A program made the translations under genes and the position numbers. Positions 11,120 to 22,474 of a DNA stretch of 38,000 nt are shown here, in pieces (the stretch's first letter is position 1; the number at the start of each line of letters is the position of its first letter). Source of the DNA: Xanthoparmelia taractica. Lineage: Eukaryota; Ascomycota; Lecanoromycetes; Lecanorales; Parmeliaceae. Location of the stretch: assembly GCA_033085395.1 (NCBI GenBank), contig JANQBS010000338.1, positions 1 to 38,000 of the forward strand. The letters are read 5' to 3'. The notes under the pieces were generated by a model. That model made no database searches. It was not told the DNA's origin and saw only the letters and a program-made list of their open reading frames with translations.

Positions 11120-11513
11120 AGCCTATTCAGAGTTAAGAGTCATGGGATAGGTAGATATTGCATTATTACTTGGAATTCATTCGTCCGAGGTTTACCCATT
11201 CAGCTTTAGTCTTTCAACCCTACCTTAAGGTACCGTAGTCCAAACACGCTAAGACAATTCAAAGGGTAGAAGTAGGTAAGGTATTGCAACAGTCCTACGT
11301 GAGTCCTTGTTCGACCTATATGTACACAGATACTACGATGCGCTAAGATACCACCTTGCGTACCTACGCCGGAGATATACCAACATGCAACAGAAGGGAA
11401 AACACCTTCCAGCTAACGTGAAGCCGACGTTCTCGCCCGTCAAGTTCTGGAGGTCTTTTAAGAGCGCGCTGAATGATCTTCTATGTGAATCAGTATTCTG
11501 GAAAATGCATATT
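11120..11513. promoter_or_regulatory. Sac phosphatase promoter region
   Basis: This 394-base gap contains a perfect 12-base palindrome, TACCTTAAGGTA, at 11221-11232, and a related GTAGGTAAGGTA at about 11272. Related motifs also occur upstream of pde1. The function is unknown. Confidence 0.4.
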
Positions 11514-12823
11514 TTATCTGTCAACTCCCTTGAACAGGCGGGCACCATTATGTCGTCCGTTGATGCCATTCATGCTTGAAGGTCTCAATCCTCGGTCTTC
11601 ATCGCTATCTTCTGCAAGATCCTCTAGCCCAAGCCCGGCGTTGTTCTCTTCGAACGAATGCATTAAGACTCCTCTTTCTCCCTTCGAGCCGAAGCCGGCA
11701 GTACCAGTGCTAGCCCGACCAGCATCTGTGCTTCGGCGTAGCTGCATACTTCTCCGGGTCTGCAAGCCTGTTATCCCGTCCGTGGGAACTCCATCGGAGA
11801 TATGACCGTTGAGAAGCTTTTGACCATCGGGATCCCCTCGCGATAGGTTTAGCAGGTAGACTCCCGTAAATATTACCAAGAATCCGCTTAAGAGAGAAAG
11901 AGTGTTCACTGCGTCAGTTGTATTGAAGCCGCGGAAAAGGATGAAAGAGGCAACTAATGTGAAAGTCGTGAAAGTAACATAGTATAGCGGATTGACTCTT
12001 TGATCCCATTAGCGTATCTTCGATCCAATTCCTTGGTAAGAACCTACATGGAAGTCGAAAATTGACTAAGTGCTTTATTGAAGTAATTCATCTGGGTCAA
12101 TATGCAACATACAGTGACGATGGCGAAAGCGTAAGTCGATGGGTGCGTAAGTTGGTTGTTCCCGTTCAAAGTCAACTTCAAGGCGATACCAAAAGCCTTT
12201 ACCGACATGACGGATACAGATCCAACGGTAGAACAGATCGAGATGAATATGAGGGGGTTCTTCTTTCCATGCTTTGGAGCGACCTTGTAGATCATAACGC
12301 TGGAGAAGATGGCAACCGCAGCGCAGTAGAGGAGGAAACCTGCAGTTACAGAAGATGTGAGCCCCCATAAGTGCATGCTGTGCAAGAAGCTCGTACCTGG
12401 ATGTATGGCATAATGTAATATCTCATCCACAGTTTGAATCTCCTTATCCGGAGGTGCATGCAGCACTATGATAACGGACCCAATGAGACATAAGGCACAA
12501 CCCAATTTCCCAAGCGTCCCCAAATCCTCTTTGAGAAAGTATGACCCCAGTACAGCACCGATCAAAACGCTGAGCGCCCCCAACGGCGTTACCAGTATGG
12601 CCGGCGCAAAAGCATATGCTGCGAAGTTGGCTACTTCGCCGAGTACCATGGTCACGATGCCCCCCCACCATGTAGGACTTTTCAAATACGCAAAGCCTTC
12701 TCCCTCAAATCCATGCCGCTCGCTTGCTTCCAGTAAACCTTTCTTGGTTATGACAAAGCTTGTCCCAATGGCCATTGTCGACAGTATAGCCAAAGCCAAG
12801 CCGACGTATTTGTCCTCCACCAT
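11514..12823 (-). CDS. NIPA-like magnesium transporter
   Basis: Exons 12397-12823, 12048-12339 and 11514-11997 give 400 residues. It is a polytopic membrane protein with about nine predicted helices, starting at MVEDKYVGLALAILSTMAIG and ending at LSLLSGFLVIFTGVYLLNLS (about residue 295), then a hydrophilic tail of about 105 residues rich in Gly, Ser and Asp. Family marks include TSFVITKKGL, APPDKEIQTVDEIL and MNYFNKALSQFST. NIPA proteins carry Mg2+ across the plasma or endosomal membrane; the substrate here is inferred from family. The first intron (57 bases) has no stop and keeps frame; splicing it joins HPG to FLLY as in relatives, while retention would insert 19 residues between two helices. 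The second intron (50 bases) restores SIVNPLYYVTF. The start codon agrees with the family. Confidence 0.9.
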
Positions 12824-13634
12824 CCTGGCCTGGCTGGAAGATGGCCTACTCCGACGACTCGATTTGAGTCGTGGCCAGCTTTTCTACTTTCGCTGTAATG
12901 GATGACCACGCAGCGCCAGGGCGGTAATTCGTCTAATGTCCTCGATCAAGCCTTACACCAACACCGTATAGAACTCATGAGTCGACGGACTCGGGGAGGT
13001 TAGGGCGAAATTGATCTATGGTAGAGGTCAGGTATGCTTAAGGACTTGGTAAGGGGGCCCCCAACCAGAAGGGGAAGGGCGATCGGTCTTTGTCTGATTG
13101 GCTAGATTTGATAGAGGTAGCGCATATCTCGAAAAGCGTGGATCAGGGTAGATGCTTTTGTTCTCTGGGCAATAATCAATGAACAAGGAGGAGCAAATGG
13201 TGGTGAATGTTCCTACACTCTATTTCCGGTACTGACAACGCGGGCCGAGGGGACGCTAAAGGTAAACTTTTGAGCTGCCCGGCCCGTGCAATAAGAGCTG
13301 TCAAGAATCCCGCTCGAGGAACCATGCGAGCTGGACCATAAGATATCAAAGGGGATCGGAGCAACACAAGTGGCATGGCTCTAGACAAAGGAAAACAACT
13401 CTTTGCAATTGCTAGAACGATCTACGGTATGTCTGGATTTCTTATACCTGGTCTCATTACGTCTGATAAGGGAGCACTGTTACTCAAGCAATAAAAGACC
13501 CAAAAACTGAAGAGATGGGGAATATAAGTTCGCCTTGCTGCTGAAGCGAACAGGCTTTGGGCTGAAAGACACACTGGGAATCGAGTCTTGATCCAAGGAA
13601 ACCAGTGTGAAATAATGCTTATGACTTCGTACAT
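12824..13634. promoter_or_regulatory. Upstream region of the NIPA-like gene
   Basis: About 810 bases directly upstream of the transporter start codon. I see no gene, repeat or RNA here. A run of C and G occurs at 13057-13066. Confidence 0.45.
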
Positions 13635-14081
13635 ATGAGTACTGCTACGTATGATAGCACTTCCGTTTTGCCCCCCTCACAGTATGCCAACAAGCAGCTG
13701 AGACATTTGGGTTGGACTGGCTTCGGTTCTTGTGACCCTGCATTCAAAGCTATCATAGAGTACTTCTCGGCGCCACCTCGCCACCTACAAACAGCCACGG
13801 GACGCCGTCTCATGAGCATATTCCAACCATGCATTGACGCCGTAGTAACGTTTCATCGACACCAACAACCTCAACAAAGCTTCCAGGAGAGCAGAAAAAA
13901 GGAAATGTCAGCTAACCTTGCAACTCACAGGCTCTCGAATGCCTTGCAATTCACGCAAAACGTTCTAGGGAGTGTTGCGTGTAGAGGTGACAGGGAAGAA
14001 GACATAGTGAACGGGGCATCGGTGAGATGGCGGATCTGTGAATGCCATCAACTTACCGCACCGACCTACCTTTACTCCTAG
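13635..14081 (+). CDS. Hypothetical small protein, doubtful
   Basis: An intact ATG-started frame encodes 148 residues with mixed composition, no signal peptide, membrane helix or known motif. It lies on the opposite strand from both neighbours in the largest gap of this part of the window. An overlapping minus-strand open frame exists too, so chance is a real possibility. I do not recognise it and see no introns that extend it. Confidence 0.2.
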   Translation: MSTATYDSTSVLPPSQYANKQLRHLGWTGFGSCDPAFKAIIEYFSAPPRHLQTATGRRLMSIFQPCIDAVVTFHRHQQPQQSFQESRKKEMSANLATHRLSNALQFTQNVLGSVACRGDREEDIVNGASVRWRICECHQLTAPTYLYS

Positions 14082-14346
14082 GGAACGAAGGTGCCACCAC
14101 CAACCTGGTAGTGTGGGCATATGGAGCGAGCAGACATGCGATTCGTGATCATAGATCGCTTCGACGAGCGAAAGACCCGATAGCCGTACCAAAGCGGTGG
14201 AAAGGCTGTCGTTCGTTTGCTGAGGGTGCTGTAGAATTGTAACTGGAGGTGGGTAAGGTCTCAATAGACTGGTACTCAAAGGGTTAGAGAAATAGTATTT
14301 GCGCGGCAGACGATGAAAGCCATGGTGGGTTCTCAGCCTTCTAAAA
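14082..14346. other. Intergenic, 3' side of the acidic-protein gene
   Basis: 265 bases after the doubtful small frame and before the stop codon of the minus-strand gene. Nothing recognisable is visible. Confidence 0.4.
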
Positions 14347-17041
14347 TCACCTAGAGCGGACGCGTTTGGAATCTATTAAGAGCCGTTAACTTATCGTAAT
14401 CATTGATATAGAGGCCCAGATGTATAGTTTTTACCTTGGAGATTTTCTTCTAATGTGTCGTCTCCTTCGTGGAGATCTCGGGCACGTTTTAGCAACCCGG
14501 GACTTGTTGCAATGTTGGGATTTGCCTGCGCTGGCTTATGGGGAGGGTCAATATCGTAGTCTTCGTCCTCGTAGGTGATTTCATCATCATCTTCTTGCGT
14601 TTGTACAGACTCGCCAACGGAGAGCGAAGGCCCTGTATTCTCATCCCCCAGGAGCTGAGAGGCGTCGTCATTGCCATCTTCAGCTAACAAAACATCGGCT
14701 TCTTCCAGCTCATTCTCCGCTTCCAAGCCGCTCACGCTTTCCAGGTCATCGTCGCGGAAATTTCTCTGAGATCGGCTCGGTTCAGAGTCTATTGGATGTG
14801 CCGTGGAGTGATCTTCAACCTCACCATTGTCATTCGTCGCGTCCAAAGGGCGAGCGTCACCTTCGATCGGATCCGTGTGCTCATGCAATGTTGACTGCCA
14901 GTATATTCCTGCGTCGTGCTCATACTGGGCGGAAGCTTCATGTTGATCATCGGCATTGGCCTTCAGCTCTGACTCAGAACCTTGAGAGATACTAGCATCT
15001 TGGTCGATTTCTGATGCTTTCTCTTCTTCGTCAAACTGCCCAGAGAGACTCTGGCCGTTTTCGTCCGAATACTGGGATGGAGTCGCTGCGGCATCGGATT
15101 GTTCTTCCTCGAACGATAGACCACCGTCACTGGTATCTTTCTTGTCGATGTACTTGCTTGAGATCTTCTCCGCCGCTGTCATATCTCCCCGGACATTTTG
15201 GGGAGATTGGTGCTCCTGGTTTTGTGCAATGATTGGCTTTTTTGGGGGACGGTGATCTCGGACTGCACGAACGTCGATCGTATCACCTTGCAGGGTAGAC
15301 GACCCGCTCGATGTGCCACCTTCTAGCTCTTCAACATCTTCATAATCAATGAAATCCCCATCGTCCACGGTGGGTTCTTCCGTCTTGTGGAGTTCTGCTT
15401 CACCGACCAAAGGTTGTGCGGGTTTAAGAGATTCCTCGGACCCTGCGGCCTTGCTATCGAAATCTTCACTACCTCCTACTTCAGGGACGCTGCTGTCAGC
15501 ACCAAGTAAAGGCCTTGCAAGATCATTTTTCTCGTGCCCAAAGTCCTTGATGGGGGATGACTGTGTCCCTTGCGCACCAGAATCAGTTTCTAGCATAAGG
15601 TTCTTGAAAGGCGGTGGATGTCCATGCAAAGCAAATCGGTCCATGCGACCCTCCGCTTCTTCTTTTGGCTGTTGCTCGGATCCATAAGCTTCGTTAGGCG
15701 ATTGCACGATATTATAATTCGATGGGTCCATTTCTCCTTCACTCCTATGTTGCTGACCAGTCTCAGTGTCTTGGGACCGCTTCAGCTGGGAGAGCCCTGT
15801 CCCTTCGACCGAAGCATTTCGTAGGACTTCAAAGCGGCAGGAAAATCTATTCCTGGCGACTAGGTCGATGTATAGGGGCGGAGGGTTCTCTAGTCCATCA
15901 TTCTGTTGCAGACGGAGATAGAGGTCAAGGACTTCTGAAAGCCTCCTACTTGCACCTTCTATTGTAGACTGTTCACATGAGCATCGAAGCTACTTTTGTG
16001 CAGATGTATTTGACTCACCTCGCTAATAAGCAGATCCAAGTCATGAAAGTTGATCATTAATTCGTCTTGCTCGCTCAAACTTTGTTTGAGAACATATCTA
16101 CAGGCCTCAAGAAGATTCCCAATGGTACTATAAGCAAGTTGTTCATCCGCCAATAAGAATGTGGCAGGATGTTCCCCACTTTGGTCTACTGGAGGAAACA
16201 GAAACATTTCGTCCCCTTGGTAGTCCAACACGATGGGATGTAGATGAGCAGGATCGTTTAGAGGTTCTTCGTTTCGAATATGAGATTCTTCGACGTTCGA
16301 CCCAGACACAACTTCCTGATCCAATGAGACCGGCAGGACTTCCTGCTTTACCAGCTCAAGCTTGGCTTCAGGAGCTATGAGACCCTCAATATCAGAAAGC
16401 TCAGAACTTTGGTCTGCCGCACCGGAGTTGATTCTGGCTTCTTTGCTGATCTCAACATTGTAACCTCCCGAGGTCCTTTCCGTTCCTACCTTGGCAACAT
16501 CGTGACTGGAATTAGATGATACTGTTCGTCGGTTCGAGAGGGCTTTCTCGGCAATGCTAGATTTTCCCCCAGAAGCGATGGAGTGTTCGTGTTGTTCTTG
16601 TTCTTGGTAGTCTTGCTTTTGTTCTTGGTAGTCTTGCTCTTGTTCTTGGTAGTCTTGCTCTTGGTTCTGGTCCCTAGAGATTTGTTCATAATTGGCAAGT
16701 AGCTCTTCAGACTGCTCATTCAAATGATTTGTATCAGGCTCGACGATTGTGTCCTCATCCAATTCAGGTCCAGTATATTCGACATCCTCGATCTCTTCGT
16801 CGCGCACAGAAGATCCTTCGTCAATCAGCCCTTGTGCGTAGCTATCATCGGCCATCTCATCATCATTGGTGGCATGAGTTTCTGGGCCGTCTGCAGATGT
16901 TGTATTCGCAAAAGAGTTCATGTCTTCCTCGCCCATATTTTCATCTTCACCGTCCTGCTGATTATCGCCAGTAAGATCGAGGTCGATGTCAATATCGTCG
17001 GCACCTCCAGCACGCTGATCCATATCTGACGTGAGCTCCAT
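14347..17041 (-). CDS. Large acidic protein of unknown function
   Basis: I do not recognise a named family. The proposed model, exons 16015-17041, 14435-15958 and 14347-14372, gives about 858 residues. The N-terminal 150 and most of the C-terminal half are very rich in Asp, Glu, Ser and Gln and are probably disordered. One folded-looking core spans about residues 265-420: it contains DEMFLFPPVDQ, EACRYVLKQSLSEQDELMI and, across the first intron, LSEVLDLYLRLQQNDG and PPPLYIDLVARNRFSCRF. A tandem DYQEQEQ heptad occurs near residue 130. The last exon is only 26 bases and adds a basic end, SKRVRSR, that could act as a nuclear signal; its intron (14373-14434) has a good TTAAC branch site. The first intron is uncertain: the strong GTGAGT donor at 16018 does not keep frame with any acceptor that preserves the core, so I used GTCAAA (15959-16014). 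A chromatin or nuclear role would be a guess. Confidence 0.7.
16598..16660 (-). repeat. 21-bp tandem repeat, three copies, inside the acidic-protein gene
   Basis: Three nearly identical units of TTGTTCTTGGTAGTCTTGCTY (plus strand) lie end to end and continue as a partial fourth. On the coding strand each encodes the heptad DYQEQEQ or DYQEQKQ. The unit length keeps frame, so copy number can change without breaking the protein. Confidence 0.85.
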
Positions 17042-17571
17042 TGGGTCCTCGGTAACTGGGGCCAGGAAATGCGGGGCAATTGCAATTGCAAAGTTCTCAT
17101 GATTGAGGAATGCCAGGAACCGTGCTTCTACTCATTTTCCGTAGAAAGGTATTTTGGATGCGTTTTTGGACTGTATGTGAAAAGTTTCAGAGGTTTGATA
17201 GCTACCGCGTCCGGATCGCTACCATACTGTTGTCATCTAGCAAGGACTGGGAAGGCGCGCGTGATAGTGTAGGCTGGCGTAGGATTAAGACTATGGAGAG
17301 GTGAAAGATAGGAGGAGCCTTGGAGAACGGTACGGAAATGGTTTAGCGCGTCCTGCTGCTATCGATTACTTCCTACTGAATTGTAACTCTGGCCTTCCTG
17401 CCTGAGTTAGACCACAGTGAGAGTAAAGTGAAGTCCAACATCTCTTTGAAGGATTGCTACAGCCGAAGGCAACCTACGGTCTTGATAGTGCTCTTTCGTG
17501 TTAGGAGATTGCTCGAGGCGATGCGTTGTAATCGTTGATACCGAGTTTGTATCAATTGGATCAATCCAATT
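17042..17571. promoter_or_regulatory. Shared divergent promoter region
   Basis: 530 bases separate the start codons of the acidic-protein gene (-) and the delta-COP gene (+), so both promoters and 5' untranslated regions must lie here. No other gene is visible. An 11-base direct repeat-like ATCAATTGGATCAATCCAATTATG patch (here 17550-17573, shown in part) abuts the delta-COP start. Confidence 0.5.
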
Positions 17572-19332
17572 ATGGTGAATTCTGGGTCCCTAAGTTTCTG
17601 GCTCGGAGTGCTAAATGATCTCAGGTAGTGCTTGCGGCTTCCATTTGTACGCGGGGCGGTAAGGCGGTTTTGTCTCGTCAATTCTGTGAAGTAGCACGTT
17701 CAAGGATTGAGGGGCTACTGGCATCCTTCCCAAAGCTCGCCGATTCTGGCACGCAACACACTACTGTGGAGCAAGATAACGTACGCTATGTCTATCAGCC
17801 CCTCGATGAACTTTACATGGTTCTCATCACCAATCGGCAATCCAATATATTACAAGACATCGATTCCTTGCATCTTTTTGCCCAGGTCGTGACGAGTATC
17901 TGCAAAACCTTAGACGAGAGGGAGATTCTTCGCAACGCCTACGAGTTGCTCAGCGCCTTCGATGAGCTTGTTACTTTGGGATACCGGGAGAACCTGTCTC
18001 TCGGCCAGATCAAGACCTTCCTTGAAATGGAAAGCCATGAAGAAAGGATACAAGAAATCATATCTAGGGTATGTTTTAATTCAGTTTCTACTTCTTTTCT
18101 AAACTAGCTGACATATCTTTAGAATAAGGAGCTTGAAGCTACGGAAGAGCGCAAGAGGAAAGCAAAACAGCTCGAACTTCAACGAAAGGAGATGTCACGC
18201 AGTACACGCTCCGCCACCCCTCGAGCACCGACTTATCCGACCTACACTCCTCCTCCTCCTCCTCGACCTACCGGTCTAAGCACTTATGATAGCTACGAGG
18301 CCGAAAAGAACAAGCCCTTCAAGTTGGTCCCTCCTATATTACGATCGTATAACTTAAGCTAACGATCTTGCAGAACGTCTGCTCCCAAAGGCAAAGGCAT
18401 GCAGTTGGGTAAGAAATCAAAGACGACAGACATGTTCGAGCGAGTAAGAGGAGATCTTGGCGCACAGGTTGAAGAATCAACATCCCTGGTGCCGAATTCG
18501 CAGCCCATCACAGCGGCAGAAAAAGCAGCCCCGGCACATGTCTCTTCATCAGCAGATTCCGACGCCATCCATGCGACTATTGAGGAGAAGATATCCGCTA
18601 GGTTATCGAAAGATGGGATCGTCAAGTCTTTAAGCGTCAAAGGAGACTTGCAACTACGCATTTCCGATCCGGCTTTAACAAAGGTCAAGCTCGATCTGGT
18701 TGCCAATGCTATCCACGGCGCGCAATTTAAAACCCATCCCAATGTAGACAAGGTACAGTTCAATTCTTCGAAGACCATCCAACTTAAAGACATCTCAAAA
18801 GGATTTCCCGCAAACAACTCCGTTGGTGTCTTACGATGGAGTGCCACGGTTCCAGCTGATGCTAGCGGTGCTCTTCCGATTATATTTACCGTATGGGTGA
18901 ACAAGGGCTCAGACGAGTCCTTTACGATTACCGCTGAATACGAAATGACTGGATCCGACAGCCTGCATGATGTGGTCGTGACCATTCCGTACAGCACCAG
19001 TGAGCCAGCTATATCAAGCTTGGATGCTGTGTACGAAGTCTCTGGAGATAGTCTCGAATGGACGATTGGTACGGTGGATAAGTCCAATGCAACGGGAGCC
19101 TTCGAGTTCGAGGCCCAAGCAGAAGATGAGGCAGAATTCTTCCCGATGAGCGTGCGCTTTTCGAAGAGTAGACCATTCGTGGACATTGACGTGGGTCTTA
19201 CCTCACTGTAGTTGGTTTACAAGGCTAACATGTTCAAAACAGGTCACGTCGGTAACACTACTGGAGATGGAGCAGGACATGCCCTTTACCAAAGACGTCA
19301 GATCCGTTGCGGACTCCTATTTGATAGAATAA
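17572..19332 (+). CDS. RET2: Coatomer subunit delta (delta-COP)
   Basis: Exons 17572-17574, 17625-18068, 18123-18322, 18374-19190 and 19243-19332 give 517 residues, the normal length for fungal delta-COP. Delta-COP is part of the COPI coat that returns proteins from Golgi to ER. The N-terminal longin-type domain begins VVLAASICTRGGKAVLSRQF, the middle has a charged helix (ELEATEERKRKAKQLELQRK) and a Pro-rich linker, and residues about 265-517 form the mu-homology domain ending MEQDMPFTKDVRSVADSYLI. The first coding exon is the ATG alone, with a 50-base intron directly after it; this is the only way to give the conserved N-terminus a start codon. Joins at SR/NKELE, K/TSAPKGKG and DID/VTSVTLLE all keep frame and family sequence. 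Confidence 0.93.
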
Positions 19333-19784
19333 AAGATCCATGACATCGAAAGAGTCTATTTTCATGGCTGTTGCGCGCGTGGTCTGATGTTGCCTCACTG
19401 GGAAGATCTGGCCTCGCATTAATGGATGGCATTCCCACCCTGCTACCTCAGGTGCTCAGGTCGGTTCATGGGGTAAAAGTACCTTGCACTAAGATTACCA
19501 TTATGTGTAGAATGTATACGAAGTTGTTTCTATCGCAATTATGTAGCAGGAACCAGCGACGACGGGCGAAGGTGAGATGGTGACACCTGCAGCATAGCGA
19601 ACAGACCCTCAAAGCCATAAACATTTCGTTGCAGTAGCGCCAAGAAATTTGTAACCTAGCGCGACGCAGCCTCGGCAGTCTAATGAAGTAGAGTAGTTTG
19701 GCGCCTCATGTTGTTTAGCTAACCAGGCCTTGACACGTGAGGCACGAAGAGAAAAGCGCAAGAGTCTACTGTCATTCTACCAGC
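19333..19784. promoter_or_regulatory. Intergenic, delta-COP 3' side and apc4 promoter
   Basis: 452 bases between two genes on the same strand. No gene or repeat is seen. An open frame at 19371-19583 has no recognisable product. Confidence 0.5.
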
Positions 19785-22474
19785 ATGGCTGATCCCCTAG
19801 CTGAGAAGCTGGTACAGCCTGCAGTCAACCCTCAACATCTAGCATATTGCCCAACTATGGACTTGATTGCACTAGCGTCGATTGACGATCACATTCAAGT
19901 CTACAGATTGAATGGGCAAAAGGTCTTCGGCATTACGAACAAACAGTCTGTTAAGAAAGTGACACAAATCAGGTGGAAGCCTAATGGTCAGTCAATCATT
20001 TCCCGTACCTGTGCTTTTTCCTCCGCAACCCTTGAACACTAAGTATCCCCGAGGTCAATCGCTTGCTGCTGCCTATGACGACAGTTCCCTTTCTTTGATA
20101 AATGCACATACCGGAAAAGTGGTTCACCAGATAGACTGCTCCGCGTATTCAAAGTCCCAGATCTGCTGTCTAGGATGGGGCATCAATTTTACGGACGGCA
20201 ACAAGATTGGCTTGGAACTCCATAAATCTAAAGATAAAGTGGCCTTGGAAGCCACGATAAGTCAGGATTCTCGGGTGAAGTCCATGGATACTGTATCGAA
20301 CCTCCCTCTGGACCTAGCTTTGCTTGATGTAGAGGCATCGTTGCCTAAGCTGAGTCCGCTGTCTTCTGGAGGGATCGAGTAGGTGCCAGAAGTGGAGGAG
20401 GCGGCAGCTACATAGGCTGAAAAGACGTAGGGATGACATTTTCAGTTCTCGAGCGTCGTTAGACACGTTATTTCAGCCGCTGACAACTAGCTCCACTGAT
20501 GCCGCAGACATCCTTGTTGTCGGCTTTGAAGATGGTACTCTCCACCTTAGTATCTACGATCTCTTTGAGATTGGTAGCTTCGAAATGCAGCAGGCGTGCC
20601 GTGGATTTCAGAAGTGCACACCGATTATGCACTGCTCTCATCCCTATTCTACGACTCATTCGATGCTCTGTTCGACTACCCTTGGAGACGAAGAAGGACT
20701 GCATGTTGTACCACTTGATCTCCGCTTGCTATCGAATGCTGGAAGGTATATCTCCTTGTTGGCATCTAAGTCTACTCAGCTCCACAACGTCCTACGCTAC
20801 ATATACCAAGTCCAACGACAGATGTACAATGATTTCAAAGTCTCTCAAGACTTACCCAGTAGGTTAATTGCGAATATCGAGGAGAGTTTGCACGATTGTA
20901 GCTGGATCCAGGCAGCGTATCATCTTGCCGTTACTGGAAATTGCTATCCCGGAGTCAAAGAATGGTTAATAGATCAGCTGGGAGAAAGGGTACGTGACAT
21001 CTTCCGAGGTACTCTATATCTGCGATTTGTTAATTCGTGGCCACCTTTTAGGGACACAAGCGATGGGATAAGGCCACAACGACAGGTTACGAAAATGTGC
21101 GACGCCTGGCTCATGAGAATCTGCTGCCAGCGCTAGAGAAGCTCAACGTCCTCGTGAGCCGGCTTCGTGGCTTGTCGAGATTCCAGCTCTCAAATGCCAA
21201 TCTTGGTCTGTCAACAGTAGAATTTGACAATGTTTTAGACACTGTTAATTGTCTTCAACTCATGGCACACCAGATTCTCATTACTTCTGGTTCGGAACTT
21301 CGTCAATTTCTTGCCTTTTCCGCTTGGCTACGCGATGCGATCGATATCCAGGCCTCTGATGCAAGCGTGGCAGAGTCTGCAGAGAAGGATATCGATGTTG
21401 ATTATGCAAGTACGCTTGATTATATCCAAGGCGCTATGACGCAAAGTCAACTTTTCAGCTTCTTTAACCTGGAATCTCGTGCTGAGGAGAAAAACCCCTG
21501 GGATTTGGCGGCCGAAGGAAGGTCCTTGTTCGAGTTATACAAGCAGGGCCTCCAGAACGCCAACACGAGAGACTCTTCTACCCGCAAACTTCCCACTCTT
21601 AATGCACTGATGAAACATCTTGATACCCAATGCAACGCTATTTTCATTAGAATTGCCGAGATGCAAAGAAGAAGTGTGAGATTCGGTGCGCCTGTTTATC
21701 TTCAACAGGGTGTGCCGTCCTGTGTGGACATGACGATGTTTCCAGAAGTATAAACACGCATGCCCCATGATGCTAGACGCTTTCGCTGACGCTTTGACGC
21801 CAAAGTGTACTGAGGAGAAAGAGAACTTTGTCCTGTACGTGGTTCTGGGCCCTGTGGCCCATCAAAGCGAAGGCATGGTTCTGTGAAGGCTTCTACGTGA
21901 AACATGCTAAGCTAAGATTAGTTCGTATTTATAAAATCCTGCTAGAAATCAAGAACGGAATGAGCTCTACAAAGAGTGTGGAAGGTGCTGTAATCAAGAC
22001 AGCTGGTTGGGATGTCAGAGATGTCAAATTTGTCGATGATCATGATTTGATGCTGGCTGTGTCCACAAAGTGTAAGCCTGCCGGTGGTATTGTGTTCGGC
22101 CGTCGTTTTAGCTCACATTCCTCTAAGCTTCTTCTCGGCTCTTCAGAATCCCATATCGAGAATCAGCCAATGCCCACGGTGGAATGGCGTATGCCACTAT
22201 CAAAGAAAGGAGCCTCGTGGATGGCAATGATGACCATTCCAGTATTGACCTCTCTGGCGCAGACGTCGCCAGCGAATATACGTGGCGAGAGTTCCCTGAG
22301 GGAGTCTCTTGGACTCCAGAAACAATGGGGGTCAATGGTAGGAAGGGTAGACGGGCTATCTGTGTGCTTACTCAGGATAGGTCCCATTACAGGGTGTATG
22401 ATTTAGACACTTCTTCGGGTGGTGAGGGAGTCCAAGATACTGGGACTGATGGTAGTGATGAGATCATGTTTTGA
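19785..22474 (+). CDS. APC4: Anaphase-promoting complex subunit 4
   Basis: Seven exons are proposed: 19785-19986, 20054-20378, 20431-20989, 21052-21747, 21806-21872, 21922-22071 and 22128-22474, giving 781 residues. Apc4 is a scaffold of the APC/C platform, the ubiquitin ligase that triggers anaphase by marking securin and cyclins. The N-terminal WD40-like domain contains LAYCPTMDLIALASIDDHIQ, IRWKPNGQSLAAAYDD and DILVVGFEDGTLHLSIYDLF. The central APC4 helical domain includes GHKRWDKATTTGYENVRRLA. The C-terminal part ends TPETMGVNGRKGRRAICVL and an acidic tail. All joins keep frame. Intron 5 (21873-21921) appears to use a GC donor (AAG/GCATGG): it is the only junction I found that gives HQSEVRIYKILLEIKNG without a stop. 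The start at 19785 is the first ATG in frame with the WD40 region. Confidence 0.88.
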
